Shown: piece by piece, positions 16,999-25,780 of the stretch
How positions within the stretch are numbered: the stretch's first letter is position 1
How the letters are laid out: each line of letters starts with the position of its first letter
NCBI GenBank assembly: GCA_964421565.1
Contig: CAYQXJ010000011.1
Coordinates: forward strand, 1 to 64,000
Direction of reading: 5' to 3'
Origin: CAYQXJ01 sp964421565
GTDB lineage: Bacteria > Planctomycetota > Brocadiia > SM23-32
Length of the DNA stretch: 64,000 nucleotides
The notes under the pieces: generated by a model
The model's database searches: none
Seen by the model: only the letters and a program-made list of their open reading frames with translations
What the model was told of the DNA's origin: nothing
Made by a program: the position numbers and the translations under genes

Positions 16999-18558
16999 GT
17001 GCGCGACGATCGGCCGAACCTGCTGCTCATCACCACCGACCAGCAACGCTGGGACAGCCTGAGTCTGCACGGAACGCCCGGCTATCGGACGCCGAACCTC
17101 GACCGCCTGGCGCGCGAGGGCGTCATTTTCAGCCGGAGCTACTGCCCGGCGCCGGTCTGCACGCCGGCGCGCGTGTCCATCCTTACCGGGCAATACCCCA
17201 CGCGCCACGGCGCTTACGAGATCGGCATGGAACCGGTGCCGGCCCTCGAGGGCCCTACCATCGGCTCGGCACTCACGGATGCCGGCTACGCGACGGCGCT
17301 GATCGGCAAAACTCACTTCGTCGCGCGGCACCTGGAGGCGAAGCATGTCGCCGGCGAAGCCCATCCCGACCCGGGGGCGCCCGAGCCGCCGGACCAGTTC
17401 TGGCACTGCCACGACGGGCCTTACTGCGGCTTCCAGTTCGTGCGCCATTGTCAGAGCCACACCTGCGACGGTCCGCCGAATGCCCACTATCGGGCATGGT
17501 TGCAGAGGCAAGGCTTGAACCTGGATCACCTGCACGGCAGCAAGGATAAGGGCCGCAAGGGCGCTCAGCCATTCCACTGCGGTCCCTGGCCCATCGATCC
17601 CGACCTCACCCAGAACGGATGGATCACGGAGGAGTGTGCCGAGTGGATCAGTCGCCGGCAACAGGTCGACGAACCTTGGTTCTGCTGGGCGTCCTACCAG
17701 GATCCACACCCTCCCTACGTCTGTCCTGAGCCCTACTACTCCGATGTCGACATGACGGGCGTTGACCTGGGCGGTCTGCGCGAGAGCGAAATGGAGGGCA
17801 AGCCGCCCTTCTACCGGCGGTTCTTCGAGGGCCACTACTGGAGCGATGAAGACCCGGGGGACTTCATTGATCCCGATTGCCCGTGTCCGAACGTCCCTGC
17901 CCACGGAGCCTATGATCGCATAGAGGACCCCGAAAGCGCCATCCGGGCCTACATCGGCATGGTCAACATGGTGGACGACTACGTCGGCCGACTGCTGGGG
18001 GCCATCGAGGTCATGGGCGCCGCCGAGGACACGCTTGTTGTGTTCACCACCGACCACGGCGACATGCTCGGCCAGCACGGGCTCTGGGGCAAGGGCATCG
18101 CGGCTTACGATGACTGCCAGCGCATTCCGGCCGTCGTCCGCTGGCCGGCGGCGCAGCCCGGTCCCATCGGTGCCGTTGGCGGCATGTTCAGCCTCGTGGA
18201 CGTCATGCCGACCTTCCTGGATGCAGCCGGCGCGGAGTGCCCGGCCTTCGTGCAGGGAGTCAGCCAGGTGCCCGTGCTGCGGGGCGAGACGGAGAGTGTG
18301 TGCGACTGGGCGCTGGTGGATTTCCTGGCGACCGTCAGGTTGCACCAGCGCACATTCGTGCATGACGGCCACAAGTTAGTGCTCTATCGTCATGCCGACT
18401 ACGGCGAGCTCTACGACCTGGAGTCCGACCCTGAGCAGCTCGACAACCTGTTCGACCGAGGCGGCGCGCGCGATGTGCGTGAGCGGATGATGCATCGTCT
18501 CGTCCGTGCGGAGATGGAGGCCGCCGGAGTCATGCCCAGGCGAATCTGGAACGCCTGA
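16999..18558 (+). CDS. Sulfatase (second copy, formylglycine type)
   Basis: 519 residues. NLLLITTDQQRWDS carries the first metal aspartate. The motif C54-T-P-A-R is followed by VSILTGQYPTRHG, matching the classic CxPxR sulfatase signature. VVFTTDHGDMLGQHG holds the second metal pair and LIGKTHF the conserved Lys. It differs clearly from the sulfatase at 7613 (short inserts, and an extra histidine- and cysteine-containing segment around QFWHCHDGPYCGF), so the two probably act on different sulfate positions. I place the start at GTG 16999 because AGGAGG lies 5 bases before it; a TTG at 16969 is less likely. There is no signal peptide. Confidence 0.92.
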   Translation: MRDDRPNLLLITTDQQRWDSLSLHGTPGYRTPNLDRLAREGVIFSRSYCPAPVCTPARVSILTGQYPTRHGAYEIGMEPVPALEGPTIGSALTDAGYATALIGKTHFVARHLEAKHVAGEAHPDPGAPEPPDQFWHCHDGPYCGFQFVRHCQSHTCDGPPNAHYRAWLQRQGLNLDHLHGSKDKGRKGAQPFHCGPWPIDPDLTQNGWITEECAEWISRRQQVDEPWFCWASYQDPHPPYVCPEPYYSDVDMTGVDLGGLRESEMEGKPPFYRRFFEGHYWSDEDPGDFIDPDCPCPNVPAHGAYDRIEDPESAIRAYIGMVNMVDDYVGRLLGAIEVMGAAEDTLVVFTTDHGDMLGQHGLWGKGIAAYDDCQRIPAVVRWPAAQPGPIGAVGGMFSLVDVMPTFLDAAGAECPAFVQGVSQVPVLRGETESVCDWALVDFLATVRLHQRTFVHDGHKLVLYRHADYGELYDLESDPEQLDNLFDRGGARDVRERMMHRLVRAEMEAAGVMPRRIWNA

Positions 18559-18578
18559 GAGGGAGGGAGAGCGAAGAA

Positions 18579-19475
18579 ATGCAGTTCGGGCACAGCGAAT
18601 CTGAACCAGGCATCCCCCGCGTACCAGTGGTGGACAGCGACTGGTGGCGCATCTGCACCATGCCCGACCTGGGCGAACTGAACGGCCCCGAGCCCGAGCG
18701 TCAACATGTGGTGGACCATGGCTTCATACTGGCGCGCAACGGCAAGTGGCAGCTCTGGGCCTGTATACGCGGCACCGCCATCAGCCGGCTGCTTTACGGC
18801 TGGCAGGGCGATTCTTTGGAGGTCGGTCCCTGGGAGCCGCAGGGCATCAAGGCGCGAGCGCAGGCGCAGTACGCAGAAGTCGCCGGCGAGAGGGAGCAAA
18901 TCGGCGCTCCCTTCTTCGCCCTGTTCAGCGGCATTTACTACTGCTTCTACCATTCGGGGACTCTGCGCGTGATGACGAGCGACGACGGCGTCAACTACAC
19001 TCGACGCCTCAACGCGAACGGCGAGTCGGTTCTCTACCAGGGGGGAGGGCGCGACGCGATGGTGTTGAGGATAGGTGACACCTACCTCTCCTACTCGACG
19101 ATTTCGACAGCCGCCGGCGACGGCTGGGCGCGCGGTTTCGTCGCTTTGCGCACCTCGCCCGACCTGGAGCAGTGGTCGGACTACACCATCGTTAGCGAAG
19201 GCGGCCGCGGCGGGGGCGGACCGGTCAGTGCGGAGAGCCCCTTTGTGGTCCATCTGGACGGCTACTTCTACCTATTTCGCTCCAGTTCCATCGATTTCCA
19301 CACCTACGTCTATCGCTCACGGGATCCCTACAACTTTGGGGTCCACGAAGACTCGATGCTCATCGCTCGCTACCCCATCAAGGCGCCAGAGATCGTGCGC
19401 CACGGCGCCAACTGGTACATCAGCGACCTGGCCGACTGGCAGGGCATTAAGCTGGCACGTCTGCGGTGGAAGTAG
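18579..19475 (+). CDS. Beta-propeller glycoside hydrolase-like protein (GH43-like), no signal peptide
   Basis: 298 residues, related in pattern to the propeller at 12995: DSDWWRICTMPD, LWACIRGTAISRLLYGW, VMTSDDGVNYTRR, SPFVVHLDGYFYLF, APEIVRHGANWYIS. These WxxxxC and SPFV blade motifs are shared by both, so they are paralogues or products of an old duplication. A signal peptide is missing, unlike the other copy. The catalytic acids are not assignable with confidence. A GGGAGGGAG site precedes the ATG. It closes the twelve-gene run; the next 226 bases hold no gene. Confidence 0.6.
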   Translation: MQFGHSESEPGIPRVPVVDSDWWRICTMPDLGELNGPEPERQHVVDHGFILARNGKWQLWACIRGTAISRLLYGWQGDSLEVGPWEPQGIKARAQAQYAEVAGEREQIGAPFFALFSGIYYCFYHSGTLRVMTSDDGVNYTRRLNANGESVLYQGGGRDAMVLRIGDTYLSYSTISTAAGDGWARGFVALRTSPDLEQWSDYTIVSEGGRGGGGPVSAESPFVVHLDGYFYLFRSSSIDFHTYVYRSRDPYNFGVHEDSMLIARYPIKAPEIVRHGANWYISDLADWQGIKLARLRWK

Positions 19476-19701
19476 GGGCCGTCTGCCGTTGCCCCGGTCC
19501 AGCGCTTGCGCTGTCGTCTTCGGCATCGTTTTGTCTGTGCTCTTCGTCCTCGAGGGGTGCCGTCCGTCAGCGCCAGGAGCGGTTGCTTCTGGCGTATTCG
19601 TCACGTGACGACAGTTGTGGATGTTGCGCCCCCTCTTCGCTGATACCGTACCGCCCAGATGCTACAATGCTGGATGACCATAGCGCAGCCCGGAGGTCGC
19701 C

Positions 19702-20616
19702 ATGCCGCCCCGTTCAGTGGAGCAGTACCTCAAGCCCGACGTCATTCAGCAGGTGCGCCGGCTCGACTTGAAGGCGCGCTTCATCGTGGAGGGCTTCATC
19801 AGCGGCCTGCACGACAGCCCCTACTATGGCTTCTCCAGCGAGTTCAGCGAGCACCGGAAGTACACCGTCGGCGACGACCTGAAGCATATCGACTGGAACG
19901 TTTACGCGCGCACCGACAAGCTCTATGTCAAGCGGTTCGAAGCCGAGACGAACCTGGACTGTAACATACTGCTCGACGCCAGCGAGTCGATGGCCTACAG
20001 CCACGGCGGCACCTTGAGCAAGCTGGAGTACGCCACCTACATGGCGGCGGCCCTGGGATATATGATGATCCATCAGCAGGACAACCTGGGGCTGATAACC
20101 TTCGATGAGGACCTGACGAACATCGTGCCGGCGCGCAGTAAGCGCTCGCATCTGGTGGCGGTTCTGGGCGTCCTGGCGGCTTCACAGCGCCACCGTCGCT
20201 CGCGGCTCTCGGCTTGCCTGCACCGGGCTGCACGAGCTCTGCGCCAGCGCGGCCTGGTCATCCTGTTCAGTGACCTGCTACCGGTCGCAGAAGACGACCA
20301 GCAGCGCGTGCTCGACGCCCTCCGGCACCTGAAGTACAAGGGTCACGATGTCATATGCTTCCAGATACTCGACCACGCCGAAGTGGCCTTTCCATTCGAC
20401 GGGCCCGCCGTCTTCGTGGATGTCGAGACCAATCAGACGCTGCGTGCCGACGCCCGTGCGCTGGCGGAAAGCTATCGCCGAGAGGTCAACGCGTTCATCG
20501 GGAACTATCGTAACGCCTGCCTGGAAGAGGGGATCGACTTCGTGCAGGTGGACACCGACCGCTCGTTCGACGCAGTGCTGCTCTCCTACCTGCGGGCGCG
20601 CCAGGCGAGATTCTGA
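19702..20616 (+). CDS. DUF58 domain protein (vWA-like)
   Basis: 304 residues. The DUF58 signature is complete: GLHDSPYYGFSSEFSEHRKY followed by GDDLKHIDWNVYARTD and VKRFEAETN, then a MIDAS-like metal site DASESM. DUF58 proteins usually sit between a MoxR AAA ATPase and BatA/BatB membrane proteins and are thought to be chaperone-like or cell-surface assembly factors. Here the partner downstream is a BatA-type protein, but no MoxR gene is present on either side. GGAGG precedes the ATG. A -10-like TACAAT lies at 19663-19668 without a convincing -35. Confidence 0.88.
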   Translation: MPPRSVEQYLKPDVIQQVRRLDLKARFIVEGFISGLHDSPYYGFSSEFSEHRKYTVGDDLKHIDWNVYARTDKLYVKRFEAETNLDCNILLDASESMAYSHGGTLSKLEYATYMAAALGYMMIHQQDNLGLITFDEDLTNIVPARSKRSHLVAVLGVLAASQRHRRSRLSACLHRAARALRQRGLVILFSDLLPVAEDDQQRVLDALRHLKYKGHDVICFQILDHAEVAFPFDGPAVFVDVETNQTLRADARALAESYRREVNAFIGNYRNACLEEGIDFVQVDTDRSFDAVLLSYLRARQARF

Positions 20617-20649
20617 AGGAACCCGATACGGGAGGTAGCCGGTTCAGCG

Positions 20650-22746
20650 ATGTGGCAGCTTAGTTTCTTGAATCCCTGGACCCTCTGGCTCGGCCTTGCG
20701 GCTGCAGTGCCGCTGTTGATACACCTGCTGTGGCGCCAGAAGCCGCGACGGCTACCTTTCACTGCCGTATGGCTTTTGCGCTCCAGCCGCCGTACCTCTC
20801 TGCGTCGGACCCGCTTGCGCCACCTGCTGTTGCTGCTGGCAAGGATGGCTCTGGTCGTGCTCGCCGCAATGTTGATCGGGCGTCCCGTGCTTCATCGCGG
20901 TGCCGCGAGGGCGGGGGAGGAGGGCGTGGATGCCACGCCGGCCGTCGCGATCATTGTCGATGATTCCATGAGCATGAACTGCCGGGTCGGCGAAGCGTCT
21001 TGGTTTGACCTTGCGCGCGGCCGGGCCGTCGAACTCGCCGAGGCGATGCCGCTGGATGGTGCCGCTGCTGTGCTCACAACTACGAGGCCCGTCGGAAAAC
21101 TGACGCGCGAACGAAGCGAGACGCTGCGCCGGCTGCGCGGGCTTCGCTCCACCTTGCGGGGCGCGTCGTGTTGGCCAGCGCTGCAGGAGGCGGACCGGCT
21201 GCTAACGGCCACCGGCGCCGCTCCGACTGCCATCTATCTGTTCACCGACATGACACCCTCCGCCTGGAGCGGATGGGAGCAACGGCGGTTGGAACTGAGC
21301 CCTCACGTGAATGTGCAGGTGGTCGACTGCTCCCGGGGGGAGCGGGCGAACGCGGCCGTCACGGCGCTTGAGACGGGAGGACGGCCAGTAGTCCGGGGCG
21401 CCGAACTGGAACTCATGGCCCGCTTGCTGGCGTCGGGGGGCACAGCCGAGCGTGCCGTTGAACTCTCGCTGGACGGCATGGTCCGTGAACGCCGCAAGGT
21501 GGCGTTAGCAGCGGATTCGGAAGAAACAGTCTCCTTTCGCCTGGCGCTCGAACGGACAGGCCACCACCGGGGCCGTGTCTCCTTTGTCAATCCCGATGTT
21601 CTGGCCGCCGACGATGCACGCACATTCACGCTCGACGTGACAGCGGAGATTTCGGTTCTCTGCGTGGAAGACACCCCCGAATCTGGTCCCGAGTCGCCAT
21701 CGTATTTCCTGCGGCTGGCTCTTGACCCCTGGAAAGGGGGGGGCGGCGGCATCTTCAGGGTGACGCGCGCGGCCACCGCTGAGCTGGAGGAGCAGTCGCT
21801 GGCCCCCTTCGACGTGGTGGCACTGGTGGCGGCAACAGGAGTTAGCCGGGCAGCCTGGCGTCGGTTGGACGCTTATGTAGCCGGGGGGGGCGGTTTAGCC
21901 TGCTTCGCCGGTCCGGAGGCGAACGAGGCATACCGCACGCCCGCTGCACTGACGGTCCTCGCCGCAGAACCGCTGGAGGAGGTGGCGGCGCCCGAAGACT
22001 CGCCGTTCTCACTGCGGATAGTGGCGCCTGATCACTTGTTAGTGGAGGCCCTGGGTGCGGCCCGAGCGGACGTAGGTCGTGCGTCCTTCGCGCGTTGCCG
22101 CCGGCTTCGACCGGTCGGCGACGCCCGCGAAGTGCTCGGTTTCGGGCCCGACTTGCCCGGCCTGGTTCTGCGCGAAGGTCAAGGGCGGTCGGCGGTGTTC
22201 GCCGGCCCCGCAGACGACCGATGGGGGGACTTGGTCCTCGAGCCCGCGTTCGTGCCACTGCTTCATGAACTTATGCTGTACTTGAGTAGGGCCCGCCTGG
22301 GGTCACTGCGCAGCTACCCGGTGGGCACGCAGGTGCCGATCACCTACGAACCAAGCCGGTGGCCGACCGTTGTCGAAGTGCGCCCACCGGGAGGTCCGCA
22401 GGCGCAGCGCTTGCTGCCAGGCGCCACTCCCGGCCGGCTGACGTGGTGGAAGACGGACCAGCCGGGCTACTATGCCATCAAGTTCGAACGACATGGGGAG
22501 ACCTGGCAGGACGGTTTCGCAGTGAACACCGTGCCGGAGGAGAGCGACCTGCAGAGGGTGCAGTTCGGCCGCGTGATGGCGGCGATCGACGCGGGCAGTG
22601 TGGAGCTTGTGGAAGAAGCCCGCTTTGTGAGCGGTGCGGGCACTGGCGTGGCCGGCACGCGCGACCTCGTCTTGCCCGCTGCCCTGACGGCCCTGGCGCT
22701 GCTCGTCGCGGAGGGATTCCTGGCGAACCGCTTCTACGGTTCGTAG
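20650..22746 (+). CDS. BatA-type membrane protein with vWA domain
   Basis: 698 residues. The N-terminal 80 residues are the BatA membrane module: FLNPWTLWLGLAAAVPLLIHLLWRQ has the typical helix then a basic stretch, and RHLLLLLARMALVVLAAML is the second helix. A von Willebrand A domain follows with DDSMSMN as metal site. The large middle is beta-rich extracytoplasmic sequence with a glutamine-amidotransferase-like stretch (VAGGGGLACFAGPEA). A C-terminal helix (LPAALTALALLVAEGFL) anchors the end. It sits 33 bases after DUF58. The gene is convergent with the DUF362 gene, 44 bases away. Confidence 0.8.
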   Translation: MWQLSFLNPWTLWLGLAAAVPLLIHLLWRQKPRRLPFTAVWLLRSSRRTSLRRTRLRHLLLLLARMALVVLAAMLIGRPVLHRGAARAGEEGVDATPAVAIIVDDSMSMNCRVGEASWFDLARGRAVELAEAMPLDGAAAVLTTTRPVGKLTRERSETLRRLRGLRSTLRGASCWPALQEADRLLTATGAAPTAIYLFTDMTPSAWSGWEQRRLELSPHVNVQVVDCSRGERANAAVTALETGGRPVVRGAELELMARLLASGGTAERAVELSLDGMVRERRKVALAADSEETVSFRLALERTGHHRGRVSFVNPDVLAADDARTFTLDVTAEISVLCVEDTPESGPESPSYFLRLALDPWKGGGGGIFRVTRAATAELEEQSLAPFDVVALVAATGVSRAAWRRLDAYVAGGGGLACFAGPEANEAYRTPAALTVLAAEPLEEVAAPEDSPFSLRIVAPDHLLVEALGAARADVGRASFARCRRLRPVGDAREVLGFGPDLPGLVLREGQGRSAVFAGPADDRWGDLVLEPAFVPLLHELMLYLSRARLGSLRSYPVGTQVPITYEPSRWPTVVEVRPPGGPQAQRLLPGATPGRLTWWKTDQPGYYAIKFERHGETWQDGFAVNTVPEESDLQRVQFGRVMAAIDAGSVELVEEARFVSGAGTGVAGTRDLVLPAALTALALLVAEGFLANRFYGS

Positions 22747-22790
22747 CGGGGCTTGCGGCGGCACCTTTGGTCACTGCATTGGGGCTCTGC

Positions 22791-24032
22791 TTACCTTCTG
22801 CCTCGCAGAGGTGCCTTCAGCCGCGACCAAAGGCGTTTGGGGAGTGCATCGCGCACGCCGATGGCGTCGAAGGGGCAGACCTCCGCGCAGCAGTAACAGC
22901 TTATGCAGCGCGAACGGTCGACCAAGTAGCGTTGCCCCTGCAGACGAATGGCGTGGCTGGGGCAATTCTCGGCGCACCGTCCGCACTGTCGGCAGGCTTC
23001 CTGGTCAATGAAGGCGTGCCGCAGGCCGAACATGCGCAGATAGGCGCGAACCATCCACCGGGGCACGATGCGGGCAGCCACACCTGTGGCATAGGTGGGC
23101 GGCAGCGCGAAGCCCTCCACCCGGAAGTCTTCGGCCGGCTCGCCCCGCACGACTATGCGTTCCGGCGTTGCCGTTCCCAGGCGGCGCATGTCGCATTGTG
23201 CGAGCAGGGGCACCTCCATAGGGGCGAGCCCCACTACCTGGCAACAGAAGCTGTCCAGCGCCACGCCGTCGCAGCTCGCGGCGACCATCTCCACGTGGCG
23301 TAGTGCGCCATTCGCCGGTCCTCTGCCTTCCATTGCCATGATCCCGTCCATGAATGCGGCGCCGGGCCGTATCACGGAGTAGAGGTCACAGAGCAAAGTG
23401 GCGAACTCGTCGAGCCGCGGTGCGCGCATGTGTGCCTGCTTCTTCGCCTGGCCGGGGACAAGGCCGAAGATGTTCTTCACCGCTCCCGTCATTCCCGTCA
23501 GCATGTGCGTCTTCAGCTTGGCCACCGAGACGATGAGGTCGAAGTCAACCAGGTTACTGGGGAGCGGTATCTCCCGGAAGACGCGGGCCTGGTCGACCTG
23601 CACGGTATGGCGAGGCTGAGTGTCTACGTTGTAAACCCAGGCACCGATGTCATCAGCCACCTGGTCGATCTGGCTGTTGCGGATCGCCCGTGCAGTGGAG
23701 CCCTCTGCGAGGCTGCCGCAAGAGTCGCCGATTGCGACCTCGCATCCGAAATCGCGAATCAGCAACTCTGCCACCGCCTGTACGAAGGCAGGATGCGTGT
23801 TGACGTGCTCCTCCGGTTGGTGAGTGGATGAGAGCAGGTTCGGCTTGACCAGCACGCGGTCCGCTGATTGGAAGCGCTCCTGCATGTCGGGTAGGGCCTG
23901 GACACACGTGCGGACGGCCCTTCGCACGGCGCCCAGGTCATAGCTTATGCACCGGGCCGTGCTGACCTGTGGGGGGCCTCCGGCTTCGGGGAGGCTGGGC
24001 CAGCCGATGATTGTGGATGTGCTGGACGCCAT
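22791..24032 (-). CDS. DUF362 protein with C-terminal double [4Fe-4S] ferredoxin domain
   Basis: 413 residues. DUF362 region: RVLVKPNLLSS, THPAFVQAV, IGDSCGSL, SVAKLKTHMLTGMTGAVKNIFG, MDGIMAMEGRGP. The C-terminus has two ferredoxin motifs, CRQCGRCAENCP and CISCYCCAEVCP, each ligating a [4Fe-4S] cluster. The DUF362 fold is related to lactate racemase-type proteins; its reaction is not established, and the Fe-S tail implies electron transfer. It stands alone, antisense to its neighbours. ATG 24032 has only a weak site. Confidence 0.85.
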   Translation of the reverse strand: MASSTSTIIGWPSLPEAGGPPQVSTARCISYDLGAVRRAVRTCVQALPDMQERFQSADRVLVKPNLLSSTHQPEEHVNTHPAFVQAVAELLIRDFGCEVAIGDSCGSLAEGSTARAIRNSQIDQVADDIGAWVYNVDTQPRHTVQVDQARVFREIPLPSNLVDFDLIVSVAKLKTHMLTGMTGAVKNIFGLVPGQAKKQAHMRAPRLDEFATLLCDLYSVIRPGAAFMDGIMAMEGRGPANGALRHVEMVAASCDGVALDSFCCQVVGLAPMEVPLLAQCDMRRLGTATPERIVVRGEPAEDFRVEGFALPPTYATGVAARIVPRWMVRAYLRMFGLRHAFIDQEACRQCGRCAENCPSHAIRLQGQRYLVDRSRCISCYCCAEVCPFDAIGVRDALPKRLWSRLKAPLRGRR

Positions 24033-24278
24033 GAGTTCCGGGCGGTGGATGGCGATCGTGTGTCCGCCATTCTAACGAAGCGCCACTGTGTTCTGCAACG
24101 TATGCTGCACTGCCGAAAAACACCTTCAGTCGCTTCTTCAGCGCCTTCATCGGTCAGACGGGGAAGCAGCCCCGCCTGGCAACCGCCGGGCAACGGTTGC
24201 TGGGGGGCCTGCGTTCTTGCGCCGTGAGTGTCGTTGCGGTAGGTTCTGGGGAAGCTGCTGTCCAATCCAGGGAAGCGG

Positions 24279-24830
24279 ATGCACGAGCAACGACACGCCG
24301 GTTTCCCGCTGTTTCGCGCGATCGTCTCCGAACAGGAGATCCAGGATTGCGTGTGCCGACTCGCCGGCGAGATACTGAACCAATGTGGGGATGACGGGCC
24401 GTTGGTGCTGGTGGCTGTCATGAAGGGCGCCCTCGTGTTTCTGGCTGATCTGATCCGACATCTGCCTGTGCCGCTGGAGATTGAACTACTGCGGGTTGCG
24501 AGCTACGACGGGACAGAGCAGGGCGAGGTGCGCATCGCGAGTGATGTGTCAGCTCTCAACGTGTCGGGACGCCACGTCCTGGTGGTGGACTGCGTGCTGG
24601 ACACGGGCCGAACGCTGGCTGCCGTGACGGCGGCGCTGCGCGGCCGCCAGCCGTTGGCCCTGGCCAGTTGCGTGCTTCTGAGCAAGCGCCGGGAGCGTGT
24701 AGCTGACGTCGACCCGGATTACGTGGGCATGGAGATACCGGATGTGTTCGTGGTAGGGTACGGGTTGGATTGCGCTGACCGCTGGCGGCACTTGCCGTAT
24801 GTCGCTGAGCTACCGACTGAGCAGGCTTAG
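24279..24830 (+). CDS. hpt: Hypoxanthine phosphoribosyltransferase
   Basis: 183 residues; converts hypoxanthine (and usually guanine) with PRPP to IMP or GMP in purine salvage. VMKGALVFLADLIRHL is the family-specific block, SYDGTEQGEVRI follows, and the PRPP loop is VLVVDCVLDTGRTL. The second acidic residue of the loop (ED in most members) is Cys here, so the pair reads D-C. VVGYGLDCADRWRHLPYVA is the C-terminal block that contacts the purine. AGGGAAG precedes ATG 24279. The ROK gene begins 14 bases after its stop. Confidence 0.9.
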   Translation: MHEQRHAGFPLFRAIVSEQEIQDCVCRLAGEILNQCGDDGPLVLVAVMKGALVFLADLIRHLPVPLEIELLRVASYDGTEQGEVRIASDVSALNVSGRHVLVVDCVLDTGRTLAAVTAALRGRQPLALASCVLLSKRRERVADVDPDYVGMEIPDVFVVGYGLDCADRWRHLPYVAELPTEQA

Positions 24831-24844
24831 TGGAGGCGTCTGCG

Positions 24845-25735
24845 ATGGAACCCGAACCGGCGGTGGGTCTCGATCTGGGCGGCACCAAGATTCACGCCGG
24901 AGTGGTGGAGCCGAATGGGCGCGTGGTTTGCGAGGTGCGCTGGCCGACTGAGGCAGATGCTGAAACGGACGTCGTGGTTAACAACCTTAAGCAAGGGGCT
25001 CACGCTGTGCTGCAGGAGGCCGGCTTAGCCATCGAAGACGTGGCTGGCATCGGCCTCGGAAGCCCGGGCCCGCTCGACATGCGGCGCGGCGTCATCCTGA
25101 GCCCGGGCAACCTGCCCTCGTTGCATGGCTTCCCGATCGTGGAAGCCCTGCGGCAGGAGTTTGGCACGCTCGTGGAGTTCAATAACGACGCGAATTGCTT
25201 CGGCCTTGCTGAAGCCCGTTTCGGCGCGGGCAGATGTGCCGACATCTGCTGTGGCCTCACTCTGGGCACTGGCTTGGGAGGCTTTCTTTGCCTCAACGGG
25301 GAGGTCTATAACGGCCCTCGCGGTGCGGGGGTGGAGCTCTGGTGCAGTCCTCACCTGGGCGATCACGTCGAGGAGCGGGTGAGCGGTCGGGCCGTCACGC
25401 GCAACTACGCTAAGGTAACAGAGGAACAGCACACGGCGAAGGAACTCGCCGGAATGGCCCGTGCCGGCGACGAAACCGCCCTCCGCGCCTGGCAGGAGTT
25501 TGGCCGCGACCTGGCTGTGCCCGTCGCCTGGCTCGCGAACATCGCCGACCCAGACATCTTCGTGCTCGGCGGTTCCCTGGCGAAGGCATGGGATCTGTTT
25601 CACGCGCCGATGCTGGGGGAGGTACGTAAGTACATTAACGCTGTAACGCGCCACAGCATGCGCATTGAGCGAGCCGCCCTTGGCGACCGCGCCGGCATGC
25701 TCGGCGCCGCAGCGCTCGTCCTGAGTAAGCTGTAG
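24845..25735 (+). CDS. ROK-family protein lacking the zinc motif
   Basis: 296 residues. The phosphate loop is GLDLGGTKIHAGV (8-20), catalytic D115 is in FNNDANCFG, GTGLGGFLCLNG follows, and the ADP site is VLGGSLAKA. The ROK zinc site (GHxx and CxCGxxGC) is absent: the region reads GVELWCSPHLGDH. Some glucokinases and sugar kinases of this fold also lack it, so activity is still possible. No DNA-binding domain. GGAGG precedes ATG 24845. It follows hpt and starts the second sugar module. Confidence 0.8.
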   Translation: MEPEPAVGLDLGGTKIHAGVVEPNGRVVCEVRWPTEADAETDVVVNNLKQGAHAVLQEAGLAIEDVAGIGLGSPGPLDMRRGVILSPGNLPSLHGFPIVEALRQEFGTLVEFNNDANCFGLAEARFGAGRCADICCGLTLGTGLGGFLCLNGEVYNGPRGAGVELWCSPHLGDHVEERVSGRAVTRNYAKVTEEQHTAKELAGMARAGDETALRAWQEFGRDLAVPVAWLANIADPDIFVLGGSLAKAWDLFHAPMLGEVRKYINAVTRHSMRIERAALGDRAGMLGAAALVLSKL

Positions 25736-25780
25736 TCAAGTTCCGACGTCCGCGTCGGGTGCTCTTGAACACCGGTGAAC

